A stretch of DNA of 51,475 nt, taken from contig JAFXTB010000020.1 of NCBI GenBank assembly GCA_017525225.1, forward strand, positions 1 through 51,475. The letters run 5' to 3'. This stretch comes from Kiritimatiellia bacterium. GTDB taxonomy: Bacteria; Verrucomicrobiota; Kiritimatiellia; RFP12; UBA1067. Under the pieces are notes generated by a model, which worked only from the letters and a program-made list of their open reading frames with translations, was not told the DNA's origin and searched no databases. Shown in pieces: positions 16,914 to 24,278 of this stretch; within the stretch, counting starts at the first letter, position 1; each line of letters opens with the position of its first letter. The translations under genes were made by a program, and so were the position numbers.

Positions 16914-18731
16914 TCAGACTGCGGTGAAGAAGCTCCGCATCTGCTCAAAATCCGGCATCTTCGACAGTATGAAGTCGCGGCAGCGGGCGTATATCTCCTC
17001 GGCCGAGCACGACGAACACGCCGTACGCACCTCTTCGGCAAGCGCCTGCGCCTCGGCGGAGGTGACGGTGCGCAGCACCTTCTTCACTGCCGGGATGCAG
17101 CTTGCGGCCATCGAGAGCACCTTCACCCCCATCCCCACCCAAAGCACGGCCATCACGGGATCGGCGGCGGACTCCCCGCATACGCAGGTATAGATGCCGC
17201 CCTCTCGCGACAGGCGGCAGGTGGTGTCCACCAGCCGCACGACGGCGGGGTCGGACGGATGCGAAAGGTATGCGACCTGCTCGTTGCCGCGGTCCGCCGC
17301 AAGCGTGTACTGCACCAGGTCGTTCGTGCCAATCGAGAAGAAGTCGACCTCTGGCGCAAGCTGGTCGGCGCAGATCGCGGCCGCGGGGGTCTCGATCATC
17401 ACACCCCGCATGATGTTCGGGTCGAAATCCTGCCCCTTCCCGCGCAGCTCGTCCATTGCGCGCTGGAGCTCCTCGTTGCACCGGCGAAGCTCCGTGCGCG
17501 TGGCTATCATCGGGTACATGACCGCGGCCTTGCCGAACGCGCTGGCGCGGAGGATTGCCCGCAGCTGCGTGCGGAATGCGTCGGGGTGGCCGAGAAGCCA
17601 GCGCACCGAGCGGTTGCCCAGGAACGGATTCGCCTCCACGGCCTTCGCACCGCGCATTATCTTGTCGCCACCTATGTCCAGGCACCTGAACGTGATGCGG
17701 GCCTCGGGGCCTAGCGAAGGAAGCGCCGCCTTGACGGCCTCGGAGTATGCGCCGAACTGCTCCTCCTCGGAAGGCTCGCGGCCTGCGCCAAGCCAGAGGT
17801 ACTCGGTACGGTAGAGCCCCACGCCCTGCGCGCCGAACGCGGCCAGCGAACCGAACGGCACCCCGGGCTGGATGTTCGCGACGATCTTGAGCGGCGTACC
17901 GTCCTTCATCGCGCCCGGTAGCTGGCGATCCTCGTCGAGAATGGCTGTAAGCTCCTTGGCGCGCCGGACAAGCCGCCTGAAATCCGCCGCCGTGGCGGTG
18001 TCGGGATTGACGGTGACGGTTCCATTGGAACCATCGAGAAGCACCCGGTCGCCAGGATGCACGCGTAGCGACACGTCGCCGAGCCCCACAACCGCTGGTA
18101 TCCCCAGCGCCCGCGACAGCAGCGCCACATGCGATGTGGCCGATCCGTGGTCGGTCGCGATGCCCAGCACCAGTTCACGCGGCAGGGCCACCGTCTCGGA
18201 CGGCGCCAGGTCGTCCGCAACTATTATGACAGGCGACTTGATCGAGGAGAAGGAGGTCTCCTCGCGACCATGTAGGATTCTGAGGAAGCGACGCTCCACA
18301 TCTTCGATGTCGCGCTCGCGTTCGCGCAGGTATGGATCCTCCATGCGGCCGAACATCTCGCGGAAGCCGCCCACCACGCGCCTGATCGCCGTCTCGGCCG
18401 CGTACGGACCGCTGCGGATCGTATCCTCGACCTGCGACACCAGCAGGGGATCCTCCAGAATGGCCAGATGGTTGGCGAACACGCTTGCCGCCGAGCCATC
18501 GCCCATACGGGCGACAAGATCGTCGATCTGCCTGCGGGCCTGCGCACGGGCGTCGCGGTAGCGTTCCAGCTCAGCCGGTATGCGCCCCTCGGGCACGACG
18601 GCATCCTGGACGGCGAAGTCCCCGTCGTCCCTGCGATGGACGAAAACCGGCCCGGAGGCAAAGCCGCGCGATGCGGCCAGGCCCGAAAGCGTCGCCATGC
18701 GGCGCTCGTCGCTGGCGGCGTCACTGTTCAT
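16914..18731 (-). CDS. ptsI: PTS enzyme I (phosphoenolpyruvate-protein phosphotransferase)
   Basis: Transfers the phosphoryl group from PEP to HPr. The phospho-histidine lies in DHGSATSHVALLSRALGIP, the PEP-binding barrel has the GLYRTEYLWLG and DIGGDKIMRG segments, and the C-terminal active-site Cys is in VCGESAADP. At 605-606 aa it is slightly longer than the E. coli enzyme. The start at 18731 overlaps the ptsH stop by 11 nt; MATLSGLAASRG, 11 residues later, is an alternative start. No EII permease gene is in the window, so it may serve the regulatory HPr kinase loop. Confidence 0.93.
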   Translation of the reverse strand: MNSDAASDERRMATLSGLAASRGFASGPVFVHRRDDGDFAVQDAVVPEGRIPAELERYRDARAQARRQIDDLVARMGDGSAASVFANHLAILEDPLLVSQVEDTIRSGPYAAETAIRRVVGGFREMFGRMEDPYLRERERDIEDVERRFLRILHGREETSFSSIKSPVIIVADDLAPSETVALPRELVLGIATDHGSATSHVALLSRALGIPAVVGLGDVSLRVHPGDRVLLDGSNGTVTVNPDTATAADFRRLVRRAKELTAILDEDRQLPGAMKDGTPLKIVANIQPGVPFGSLAAFGAQGVGLYRTEYLWLGAGREPSEEEQFGAYSEAVKAALPSLGPEARITFRCLDIGGDKIMRGAKAVEANPFLGNRSVRWLLGHPDAFRTQLRAILRASAFGKAAVMYPMIATRTELRRCNEELQRAMDELRGKGQDFDPNIMRGVMIETPAAAICADQLAPEVDFFSIGTNDLVQYTLAADRGNEQVAYLSHPSDPAVVRLVDTTCRLSREGGIYTCVCGESAADPVMAVLWVGMGVKVLSMAASCIPAVKKVLRTVTSAEAQALAEEVRTACSSCSAEEIYARCRDFILSKMPDFEQMRSFFTAV

Positions 18732-19008
18732 CCGGGATGTCGAACTTGCGGGCCGCAAGGGCCTCAAGCTCGTCCAGGACTTCCTTTGCCTGCGGACCGC
18801 TGGCCGTGACCTTGAGCACCGTACCGTGCACGGCCTCGAGGGTCATCAGCGCCATTATGGACTTCCCGCTGACGATGTTGCCGTCCTTCTCCACCTCTAC
18901 GTCCGCATCGTAGCGCGATGCGATCTTGGCGAATAGCCCGGCCGGGCGCACATGCAGCCCGTATTTGTTCACCAGCGTTATCTCCCTTGTTTCCTTCTGT
19001 TCTGCCAT
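18721..19008 (-). CDS. ptsH: Phosphocarrier protein HPr
   Basis: A 95-residue HPr with the phospho-acceptor His19 in KYGLHVRPAG and the regulatory serine Ser50 in VSGKSIMALMTLEA. Both sites being intact, together with the adjacent hprK, means it can be phosphorylated by EI on His and by HPrK/P on Ser. AAGGAG lies about 11 nt before the ATG. It overlaps ptsI. Confidence 0.95.
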   Translation of the reverse strand: MAEQKETREITLVNKYGLHVRPAGLFAKIASRYDADVEVEKDGNIVSGKSIMALMTLEAVHGTVLKVTASGPQAKEVLDELEALAARKFDIPDEQ

Positions 19009-19028
19009 TTGCTTTCTTCTCCTTAGAT

Positions 19029-20009
19029 CTATGGCCTGTCCGCCGCGTTCCGGCCCCGCGAACAGAGACGCTTGTCGAGATCCCTCGCGGCGTCATGTCC
19101 CGCCATGCGCAGCTTCTGCTGCTGGGCGGCCGTCTCCACGAGGTTTACGAGGTCGCGCCCGGCGGACACCGGTATCACGACCTGCGGTACCTCCACGCCG
19201 AGAATCGTGCGCGTTGCACGTTCCTCACCGATGCGGTCAAGCTCGCCCGTCACATCCTCGATGCGGCGGAACGTTATCACTAGGTCCAGCTGCTTCTCGC
19301 CGCGCACCGCCGTCACGCCGAATATGCTCGGCACATGGATTATCCCGATGCCGCGGATCTCCATGTAGTTTCGCGTCACCTCCGCAGCCGATGCGTAGAG
19401 CACGTTCTCGGCCACGTCCTTGCGAAGACAGGTGAGGTCGTCCGCCACGAGGGCGTTGCCGTGCTTCACGAGCCCAAGGGCGGTCTCGCTCTTGCCGAGG
19501 CCAGGCGCGCCCTCCATCATCACGCCCAGCCCCGCCACCTCCACGGTCGTCGCGTATAGCTTGGCCTTGGGGGCGCAGAGCGTCTCGAGGACGAACGTGG
19601 CCTGGTGGAAGAACTCGCGCGTCAGCAGCTCCGTCGTGAGCACCACGCCGCCGGCGGCCCTGGCGATGGCCACGGCCTCTTCCGGCGCGCCCATGCCGCA
19701 CGTGAAGATGAGGCAGTAGGCCTGCCGGTCGAACAGGGCCTGCAGCCTGGCCCGGCGGTCGGGCTCGGACAGGCTCATCAGGTATTCGCGCTCGGAATTG
19801 CCGATGATCTGCAGCCGCCGCCATGCGAAATGGGCGTAGAAGCCGGTAAGGGCGAGCCCCGGACGGTTGCACATGGGCTCGTCCACGTCATGGCCGAGCC
19901 CGTCCGCCACCACTACCGACATGCGCAGACGCTCGGCACCGGCCGCGACGAAGTCGCGTACGGTGAAGCGTGCCGGCTGGGCGGTCTCGTGGATGGACGT
20001 GTCGACCAT
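19029..20009 (-). CDS. hprK: HPr kinase/phosphorylase
   Basis: Bifunctional enzyme that phosphorylates and dephosphorylates the regulatory serine of HPr. The N-terminal domain covers about residues 12-140. Walker A GAPGLGKS is at 167-174, followed by the HprK signature EIRGIGIIHVPSIFGV. The C-terminal LVETAAQQQKLRMAGHDAA is also family-typical. It lies between hpf and ptsH with gaps of 13 and 20 nt. An hpf-hprK-ptsH-ptsI order resembles the regulatory PTS loci of many Gram-negative bacteria. Confidence 0.94.
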   Translation of the reverse strand: MVDTSIHETAQPARFTVRDFVAAGAERLRMSVVVADGLGHDVDEPMCNRPGLALTGFYAHFAWRRLQIIGNSEREYLMSLSEPDRRARLQALFDRQAYCLIFTCGMGAPEEAVAIARAAGGVVLTTELLTREFFHQATFVLETLCAPKAKLYATTVEVAGLGVMMEGAPGLGKSETALGLVKHGNALVADDLTCLRKDVAENVLYASAAEVTRNYMEIRGIGIIHVPSIFGVTAVRGEKQLDLVITFRRIEDVTGELDRIGEERATRTILGVEVPQVVIPVSAGRDLVNLVETAAQQQKLRMAGHDAARDLDKRLCSRGRNAADRP

Positions 20010-20022
20010 GCGTCGCTCCCGG

Positions 20023-20358
20023 TCAGTTGCGGGGCGAACCCGCGCGCGCCGCGCGCACGTTGCCCTTGCGCGCCTTCACGCGCATCTTCAGCAGCTGGCG
20101 CTCTGCGCGCGCGGCCGCAGCGTCGATGACGCTCTTGGCGCTCTCGCTGAATTCCTTCGCGCCCACCGCCGTCTCGCCAAGGCGGTTGGCCACCACTTCG
20201 GCCATGTACATGTGCTTCTTCACGTCGATGTCGATCACGATCGAGATCTTGGTCACCTTGGGGAAGGCGGCCTGCAGCTTCTCCATGCGCTGCTGCGCAT
20301 AGTTCTTCATCGCCTCTATCCTCACATCGCTGTGGCGCATCGTTACTTCTATGGACAT
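20023..20358 (-). CDS. hpf: Short ribosome hibernation-promoting factor
   Basis: A 111-residue protein of the HPF/YfiA family (MSIEVTMRHSDV, the Lys-rich helix MKNYAQQRMEKL, then a beta strand and a second basic helix), expected to bind the 30S decoding region and promote 70S/100S hibernation. It lacks the C-terminal dimerisation domain of the long form. A perfect AAAGGAGG precedes the ATG. Its position between lptB and hprK echoes the proteobacterial lptB-rpoN-hpf locus, without rpoN. Confidence 0.88.
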   Translation of the reverse strand: MSIEVTMRHSDVRIEAMKNYAQQRMEKLQAAFPKVTKISIVIDIDVKKHMYMAEVVANRLGETAVGAKEFSESAKSVIDAAAARAERQLLKMRVKARKGNVRAARAGSPRN

Positions 20359-20399
20359 GTCTTGCCTCCTTTGTTTTTGTTGTTGCTTTTAAAATGACT

Positions 20400-21188
20400 T
20401 CACATTCTGAAATCCTCGCCCAGGTAGAGCCTGCGGGCCTCTTCGTCGTTCACGAGGCGCTCGCTCGTGCCCTCGCACAGCAGCCTGCCGTTGTACACCA
20501 GGTAGGCCCTGTCCACCACCGAGAGCGTCTCGCGCACGTTGTGGTCCGTGATGATTATGCCAAGCCCCTGGCCCGCGAGCCTGCGTACGATGTCCTGTAT
20601 CTCGTTCACGGATAGCGGGTCCACGCCCGCGAACGGCTCGTCCAGCATGAGTATCGACGGCTTGCGCACCAGCGCGCGCGCTATCTCGAGCTTGCGGCGC
20701 TCGCCGCCGGATAGCGTATAGGCCGGCTGCTTCGCCACCTTCATCAGATCGAACGTCCCGAGCAGCTCCTCGCAGCGCGCCTTGCGCGCACGGCGAGGCA
20801 TGTCGAGCGTCTCGAGTATCGCCATCACGTTGTTCCACACGCTCAGCTTGCGGAAGATCGAAGCCTCCTGCGCCAGATACCCAAGCCCCTTGCGCGCACG
20901 CATGAACACCGGCAGTCGCGTAAGATCGTGTCCGCGGAAGGTGACGCTGCCCTCGTTCGGGCGCACCAGCCCCACGATCATGTAGAACGTGGTGGTCTTC
21001 CCGGCGCCGTTCGGCCCCAGAAGCCCCACCACCTCGCCGCAGCGCACCTCCATGTTCATGCCGTTGACGACCGTGCGATCCCCATATATCTTCACGAGGT
21101 TCTTGGCGACCAGGTCCGCCGGCTTTTCCGCCGCCGCCTGACGCTCCGCCGCAAGCGCGGCCATCTCTTTCATCACTGGATCTTCCAT
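20400..21188 (-). CDS. lptB: LPS export ABC transporter ATPase
   Basis: Cytoplasmic ATPase that powers LPS extraction by LptFG. Walker A GPNGAGKT at residues 58-65, signature TLSGGERRKLEIARAL, Walker B SILMLDEPFAGVDP and the switch His in IITDHNVRETL are present; the last two are highly typical of LptB. It has about 25 extra N-terminal residues (MEDPVMKEMAALAAERQ) compared with E. coli LptB; an ATG at residue 6 is an alternative start. It begins 7 nt after lptA. LptF/G are not in the window. Confidence 0.93.
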   Translation of the reverse strand: MEDPVMKEMAALAAERQAAAEKPADLVAKNLVKIYGDRTVVNGMNMEVRCGEVVGLLGPNGAGKTTTFYMIVGLVRPNEGSVTFRGHDLTRLPVFMRARKGLGYLAQEASIFRKLSVWNNVMAILETLDMPRRARKARCEELLGTFDLMKVAKQPAYTLSGGERRKLEIARALVRKPSILMLDEPFAGVDPLSVNEIQDIVRRLAGQGLGIIITDHNVRETLSVVDRAYLVYNGRLLCEGTSERLVNDEEARRLYLGEDFRM

Positions 21189-21195
21189 CGCCTGC

Positions 21196-22818
21196 CTACT
21201 TCTTGAGCATTTCCAGGGGATTGCCGCCCTTGCCCTTACCAAGCGCCGACCCAGAAAGGACCGGCTTCTCGATCTCCACCTGCTCCGATATCGTCCAGAA
21301 CGTGATCTTCTCGCCGTACTGCGGCGTCTTGCTCTGCTGCGGATCCAGTATCCACGGCGTGATCTCGTCGCTGCCGTACATCACGATCTTGCCGGTCTTC
21401 TTCGTGTACGTGGCACGGGCGCAATAGGCCGAACGCATCTCGTTCGTTATCGACACGTGCCCGATCGCGACAAGCCGCTTGAGCGACGTGCTGCCACCCG
21501 TAAGGCCGGCCACGCCGCCCTTGCCGGACGCATCCTTGTCCTTGGCCTTCGCCGGTTTCGCGGCCTTGCCGTCCTTGTCCTTCTTGCCGCCCTTCCCTGC
21601 CTGTGAATCCGCCTTCGACACGGAGTTGGTCTCGAGGAACACGAAAAGACGGTCTGCATGCATCTGGTACTGTTCGTCGTCCACGTACACGTTGCGGTCG
21701 AAGAGAATCACGCCCTCCTTGCGGTCGAAATCCATGCGATCAGCCGTGATCACGGCATCGCGACCGGTCAGCTGCTTCGCCTTGCCATCCGCCGCCTTCC
21801 CGGCGGACTTCCCGGCCGCCTTGCCGTCCGCCGCCTTTGCAGGAGTCTTTGCCGCCTGCATGCGGTCGGGCGCATAGTCCGGCGTCTCCACCGTCGGCGG
21901 CGGCACGTTTGTCACCGCGTCCAGCTGCTTGGCCGCGGCAATCGCCGCATTGCGCTCGGTCTCGGCGCGCCGCTCGGCCGCCCGCTTCTCGGCCTCGGCC
22001 TGTTCGCGCGCACGCCGCTCGTCAAGCGCCTTGCGGGCAACCGCCTCCACCTGCGAAGCCACCTCTTCACGGGCCGTCTCTGCCGCGGCCGCCTTCTTCT
22101 CGGCCACCGCGGCCTTCGTCTCGGCCGCCTTGAGCTTCTCCTCTGCCTGGCGGCGCGCAGCCTCAGCCTTGGCAAGCTCCTCCTTCATGCGGGCCATCTC
22201 GGCCTCCGCCTCGGCCTTGGCGGCCTGCGCCGCCACCGCCTTGCGCTCGGCAGCCCCACGCGCAGCCTCGGCGCTGGCACGCGCACTGCGCTCCACCACG
22301 GCATCGCGCTCCGCACGCTTGCGCTGCTCCTCGAGAGCCTCACGCTCGCTCTCGTCCATGCGCTTCTCCACCACGATGTTCGTCTGCACCACGTAGTCGG
22401 TCTGCGTCACCACGTTCGTATGCGTCACGACGTCGGTCAGCGTGACAAGGTTCGTCTTTACCACTATGTCCGTGACAAGGTTGGTCTTAACCACGACGTC
22501 AGTGACGAGATTCGTCATTACCACGATGTCCGTCTGCGTCACATGGTTCGTCTTCACCACGATGTCCGTAGGCACCGCTTCTGCCGGTTTTGCGACGGTC
22601 GGCTTGGCAGCGGGCGCGGGAGCGGGCGCTACGACAGGCGCGGGGGCGGGCGATACGGTGGACGGACGCTGGGTGCGGGCCGCAGGCGTACGCTGGGTAC
22701 GCGAAGGCTTGCGCAGCATCACGTCGTCGGGATTCATCAGGTCGGACAGATCCACCGCCGCCGTAGGGGCTGCCGCCATCAGGACTATCAATGGAATGAT
22801 GTGGATAAATCTTTTCAC
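21196..22818 (-). CDS. LptA-like (OstA) periplasmic protein with TN repeats and long coiled coil
   Basis: Expected periplasmic bridge protein of LPS transport; position between lptC and lptB and a C-terminal OstA/LptA-like domain (about residues 350-520, containing ITADRMDFDRKEGVILFDRNVYVDD-type beta repeats) support this. At 540 aa it is about three times normal LptA. A signal peptide (1-20) is followed by a Pro/Ala-rich stretch (40-82), six imperfect TD-VV-TN-V units (84-150), an Ala/Glu/Lys coiled coil like TolA (152-300), and then the OstA domain, which carries a Lys/Asp/Gly-rich insertion (402-436). The start is GTG at 22818 in a GTGA overlap with lptC, with AGGAG 6-7 nt upstream. LptA assignment is by context plus domain; the extra regions are unexplained. 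Confidence 0.8.
   Translation of the reverse strand: MKRFIHIIPLIVLMAAAPTAAVDLSDLMNPDDVMLRKPSRTQRTPAARTQRPSTVSPAPAPVVAPAPAPAAKPTVAKPAEAVPTDIVVKTNHVTQTDIVVMTNLVTDVVVKTNLVTDIVVKTNLVTLTDVVTHTNVVTQTDYVVQTNIVVEKRMDESEREALEEQRKRAERDAVVERSARASAEAARGAAERKAVAAQAAKAEAEAEMARMKEELAKAEAARRQAEEKLKAAETKAAVAEKKAAAAETAREEVASQVEAVARKALDERRAREQAEAEKRAAERRAETERNAAIAAAKQLDAVTNVPPPTVETPDYAPDRMQAAKTPAKAADGKAAGKSAGKAADGKAKQLTGRDAVITADRMDFDRKEGVILFDRNVYVDDEQYQMHADRLFVFLETNSVSKADSQAGKGGKKDKDGKAAKPAKAKDKDASGKGGVAGLTGGSTSLKRLVAIGHVSITNEMRSAYCARATYTKKTGKIVMYGSDEITPWILDPQQSKTPQYGEKITFWTISEQVEIEKPVLSGSALGKGKGGNPLEMLKK
22369..22569 (-). repeat. In-gene tandem repeats encoding TD-VV-TN-V units
   Basis: Six imperfect units of 10 or 12 codons within the lptA-like gene (protein residues 84-150), such as TDIVVKTNHVTQ, TDVVVKTNLV and TDYVVQTNIVV. 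Units alternate between 30 and 36 nt and are diverged at the DNA level, so this is an old protein repeat under selection and not a recent expansion. Confidence 0.8.
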
Positions 22819-23324
22819 AGCAGGCTCCTAGCATTCGCTTTCAGGCCCTTGGCCCTGATTTCGGACTGAGATAGGATCTTGATGAACTCACGATGGAAGG
22901 AGAAATAGACCCCGCGCCCCCGCACCATGGTGTCGCTGGAGTTCAAGACCGCGTTTCCCTGCACCCAGCCTGTGAGGGTGTTCCTATCGACGATGCAGTC
23001 GTCGGCTTCCAGCCAGCCGCACACCTTGCCCTCGCTGTCATACTCCTCTACGCGTATGCCCATCCCAAGGATGAAACCCGTATCCATGAACAGCTGCGCC
23101 TCGCGCGCCTTTAGCCGGCTCTTTACCGTACCGTTGGGGTAGTGCTCGATCGGGAATACCACGTCCAGCGCGGGCTGCGTCATCTTGGCCTTGCATGCCA
23201 AGAACGCATCCCTGAGGCGTACGACGTCTGAATCGTCATTGCGCTCCGCCAACCACCGTTCGCTGGAGAACGCAAACACACCTCCGCAGACGACCGCTGC
23301 CAGCATGGCGGCAATGCACCTCAA
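22815..23324 (-). CDS. LptC-like LPS export protein (single membrane anchor)
   Basis: A 169-residue bitopic protein: an N-terminal hydrophobic helix (MRCIAAMLAAVVCGGVFAF) then a periplasmic beta-rich domain, in the slot where lptC normally lies (between kdsA and lptA). The chosen start is TTG at 23324, which overlaps the kdsA stop as TTGA and has GGGAGG 6 nt upstream. The frame is open to 23378 but the longer version adds charged residues before the anchor. The next ATG at 23306 has poor ribosome binding site spacing. Sequence similarity to LptC is weak by eye, so identity rests mainly on size, topology and neighbours. Confidence 0.65.
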   Translation of the reverse strand: MRCIAAMLAAVVCGGVFAFSSERWLAERNDDSDVVRLRDAFLACKAKMTQPALDVVFPIEHYPNGTVKSRLKAREAQLFMDTGFILGMGIRVEEYDSEGKVCGWLEADDCIVDRNTLTGWVQGNAVLNSSDTMVRGRGVYFSFHREFIKILSQSEIRAKGLKANARSLL

Positions 23325-24160
23325 CGCGCACCTCCCGACGGGCTGGCCGCCGCATCTATCGCCAGAAGACTCTTCCACAGCGCCTCAACATCACGGAAGG
23401 CTATCGCGTTGGCCGCATCCGACAGCGCGCGCCTAGGGTTGACATGCGTCTCCATGAACACACCGTCTACGCCCGTGGCCACGGCCGCGCGCGCAAGCGC
23501 GGGCGCAAAGCGCCCATCGCCACCGGAACCCTTGCCCAGCCCGCCCGGACGCTGCACCGAATGCGTGGCGTCGAACACCACCGGGTAGCCAAGCTCGCGC
23601 ATGATGACGAGCGAACGCATGTCCGCCACCAGGTTACGGTAGCCGAAGCTCGCGCCTCGCTCGCAGAACACTATGCGCCTGTTGCCGGTGGACGCGATCT
23701 TTGCGGCGACGTTCGCCATGTCCTCCGGTGCCATGAACTGCCCCTTCTTGACGTTGACCACGGCCCCCGTCTCCCCGGCCGCAACCACGAGATCCGTCTG
23801 CCGCGCGAGGAAAGCCGGTATCTGGATCACGTCGCACACCGCCGCGGCCCGCGCACACTGCCACGGTTCGTGCACATCGGTAAGCACGGGCACGTCGAAC
23901 GTCGCGCGCACTTCCGCCAGGATGTCGAGCCCCTTGTCGATGCCAGGCCCGCGGAAGGAATCGATGCTGGTGCGGTTGGCCTTGTCGAAGCTGGCCTTGA
24001 AGATGAAATCGACGCCCAGCCTGGAGGCTGTTTCAACCAGCCGCCGGGCAAGGTCAAGGGCCATCGCGCGAGACTCGATGACGCATGGCCCGGCAATGAA
24101 AACAAGCCGGCCGCCGCCAAACGCGACGCCTTTGTCGACTTCAACTTTGCGTACTTTCAT
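23321..24160 (-). CDS. kdsA: 3-deoxy-8-phosphooctulonate (KDO-8-P) synthase
   Basis: Condenses PEP with arabinose 5-phosphate to KDO-8-P, the precursor of the LPS inner-core sugar. Motifs: FIAGPCVIES near the N-terminus, FKASFDKANRTS, VLTDVHEPWQ, IQIPAFLARQTDL, and FDATHSVQRPG near the C-terminus. All are typical of KdsA and separate it from DAHP synthases. At 279 aa it is full length. It is the first gene of the convoy, with promoter at 24239-24268. Confidence 0.96.
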   Translation of the reverse strand: MKVRKVEVDKGVAFGGGRLVFIAGPCVIESRAMALDLARRLVETASRLGVDFIFKASFDKANRTSIDSFRGPGIDKGLDILAEVRATFDVPVLTDVHEPWQCARAAAVCDVIQIPAFLARQTDLVVAAGETGAVVNVKKGQFMAPEDMANVAAKIASTGNRRIVFCERGASFGYRNLVADMRSLVIMRELGYPVVFDATHSVQRPGGLGKGSGGDGRFAPALARAAVATGVDGVFMETHVNPRRALSDAANAIAFRDVEALWKSLLAIDAAASPSGGAR

Positions 24161-24238
24161 TCCCTATCTGCCACACTCCATGAACCAGACGGCGCCGATC
24201 GCGGCGACATTGCCGAAACAGGCGCCAGCACACTGTGA

Positions 24239-24268
24239 ATTATAGCAAAAACGCATTGGCGCGCGCAA
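24239..24268 (-). promoter_or_regulatory. Promoter of the kdsA-lpt-pts-fab convoy
   Basis: -35 TTGCGC at 24268-24263, 18-nt spacer ending in TTTTTGC, -10 TATAAT at 24244-24239. The predicted leader to the kdsA ATG is about 70 nt. The -35 begins 10 nt past the end of the CBS-HATPase gene. Confidence 0.65.
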
Positions 24269-24278
24269 CCTTAAAAAG

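Noticed and set aside
22369-22569. Tandem repeats considered as a CRISPR-like or minisatellite array
   Set aside because: Units are in frame, diverged, 30-36 nt, without unique spacers; they encode a protein repeat within the lptA-like gene.
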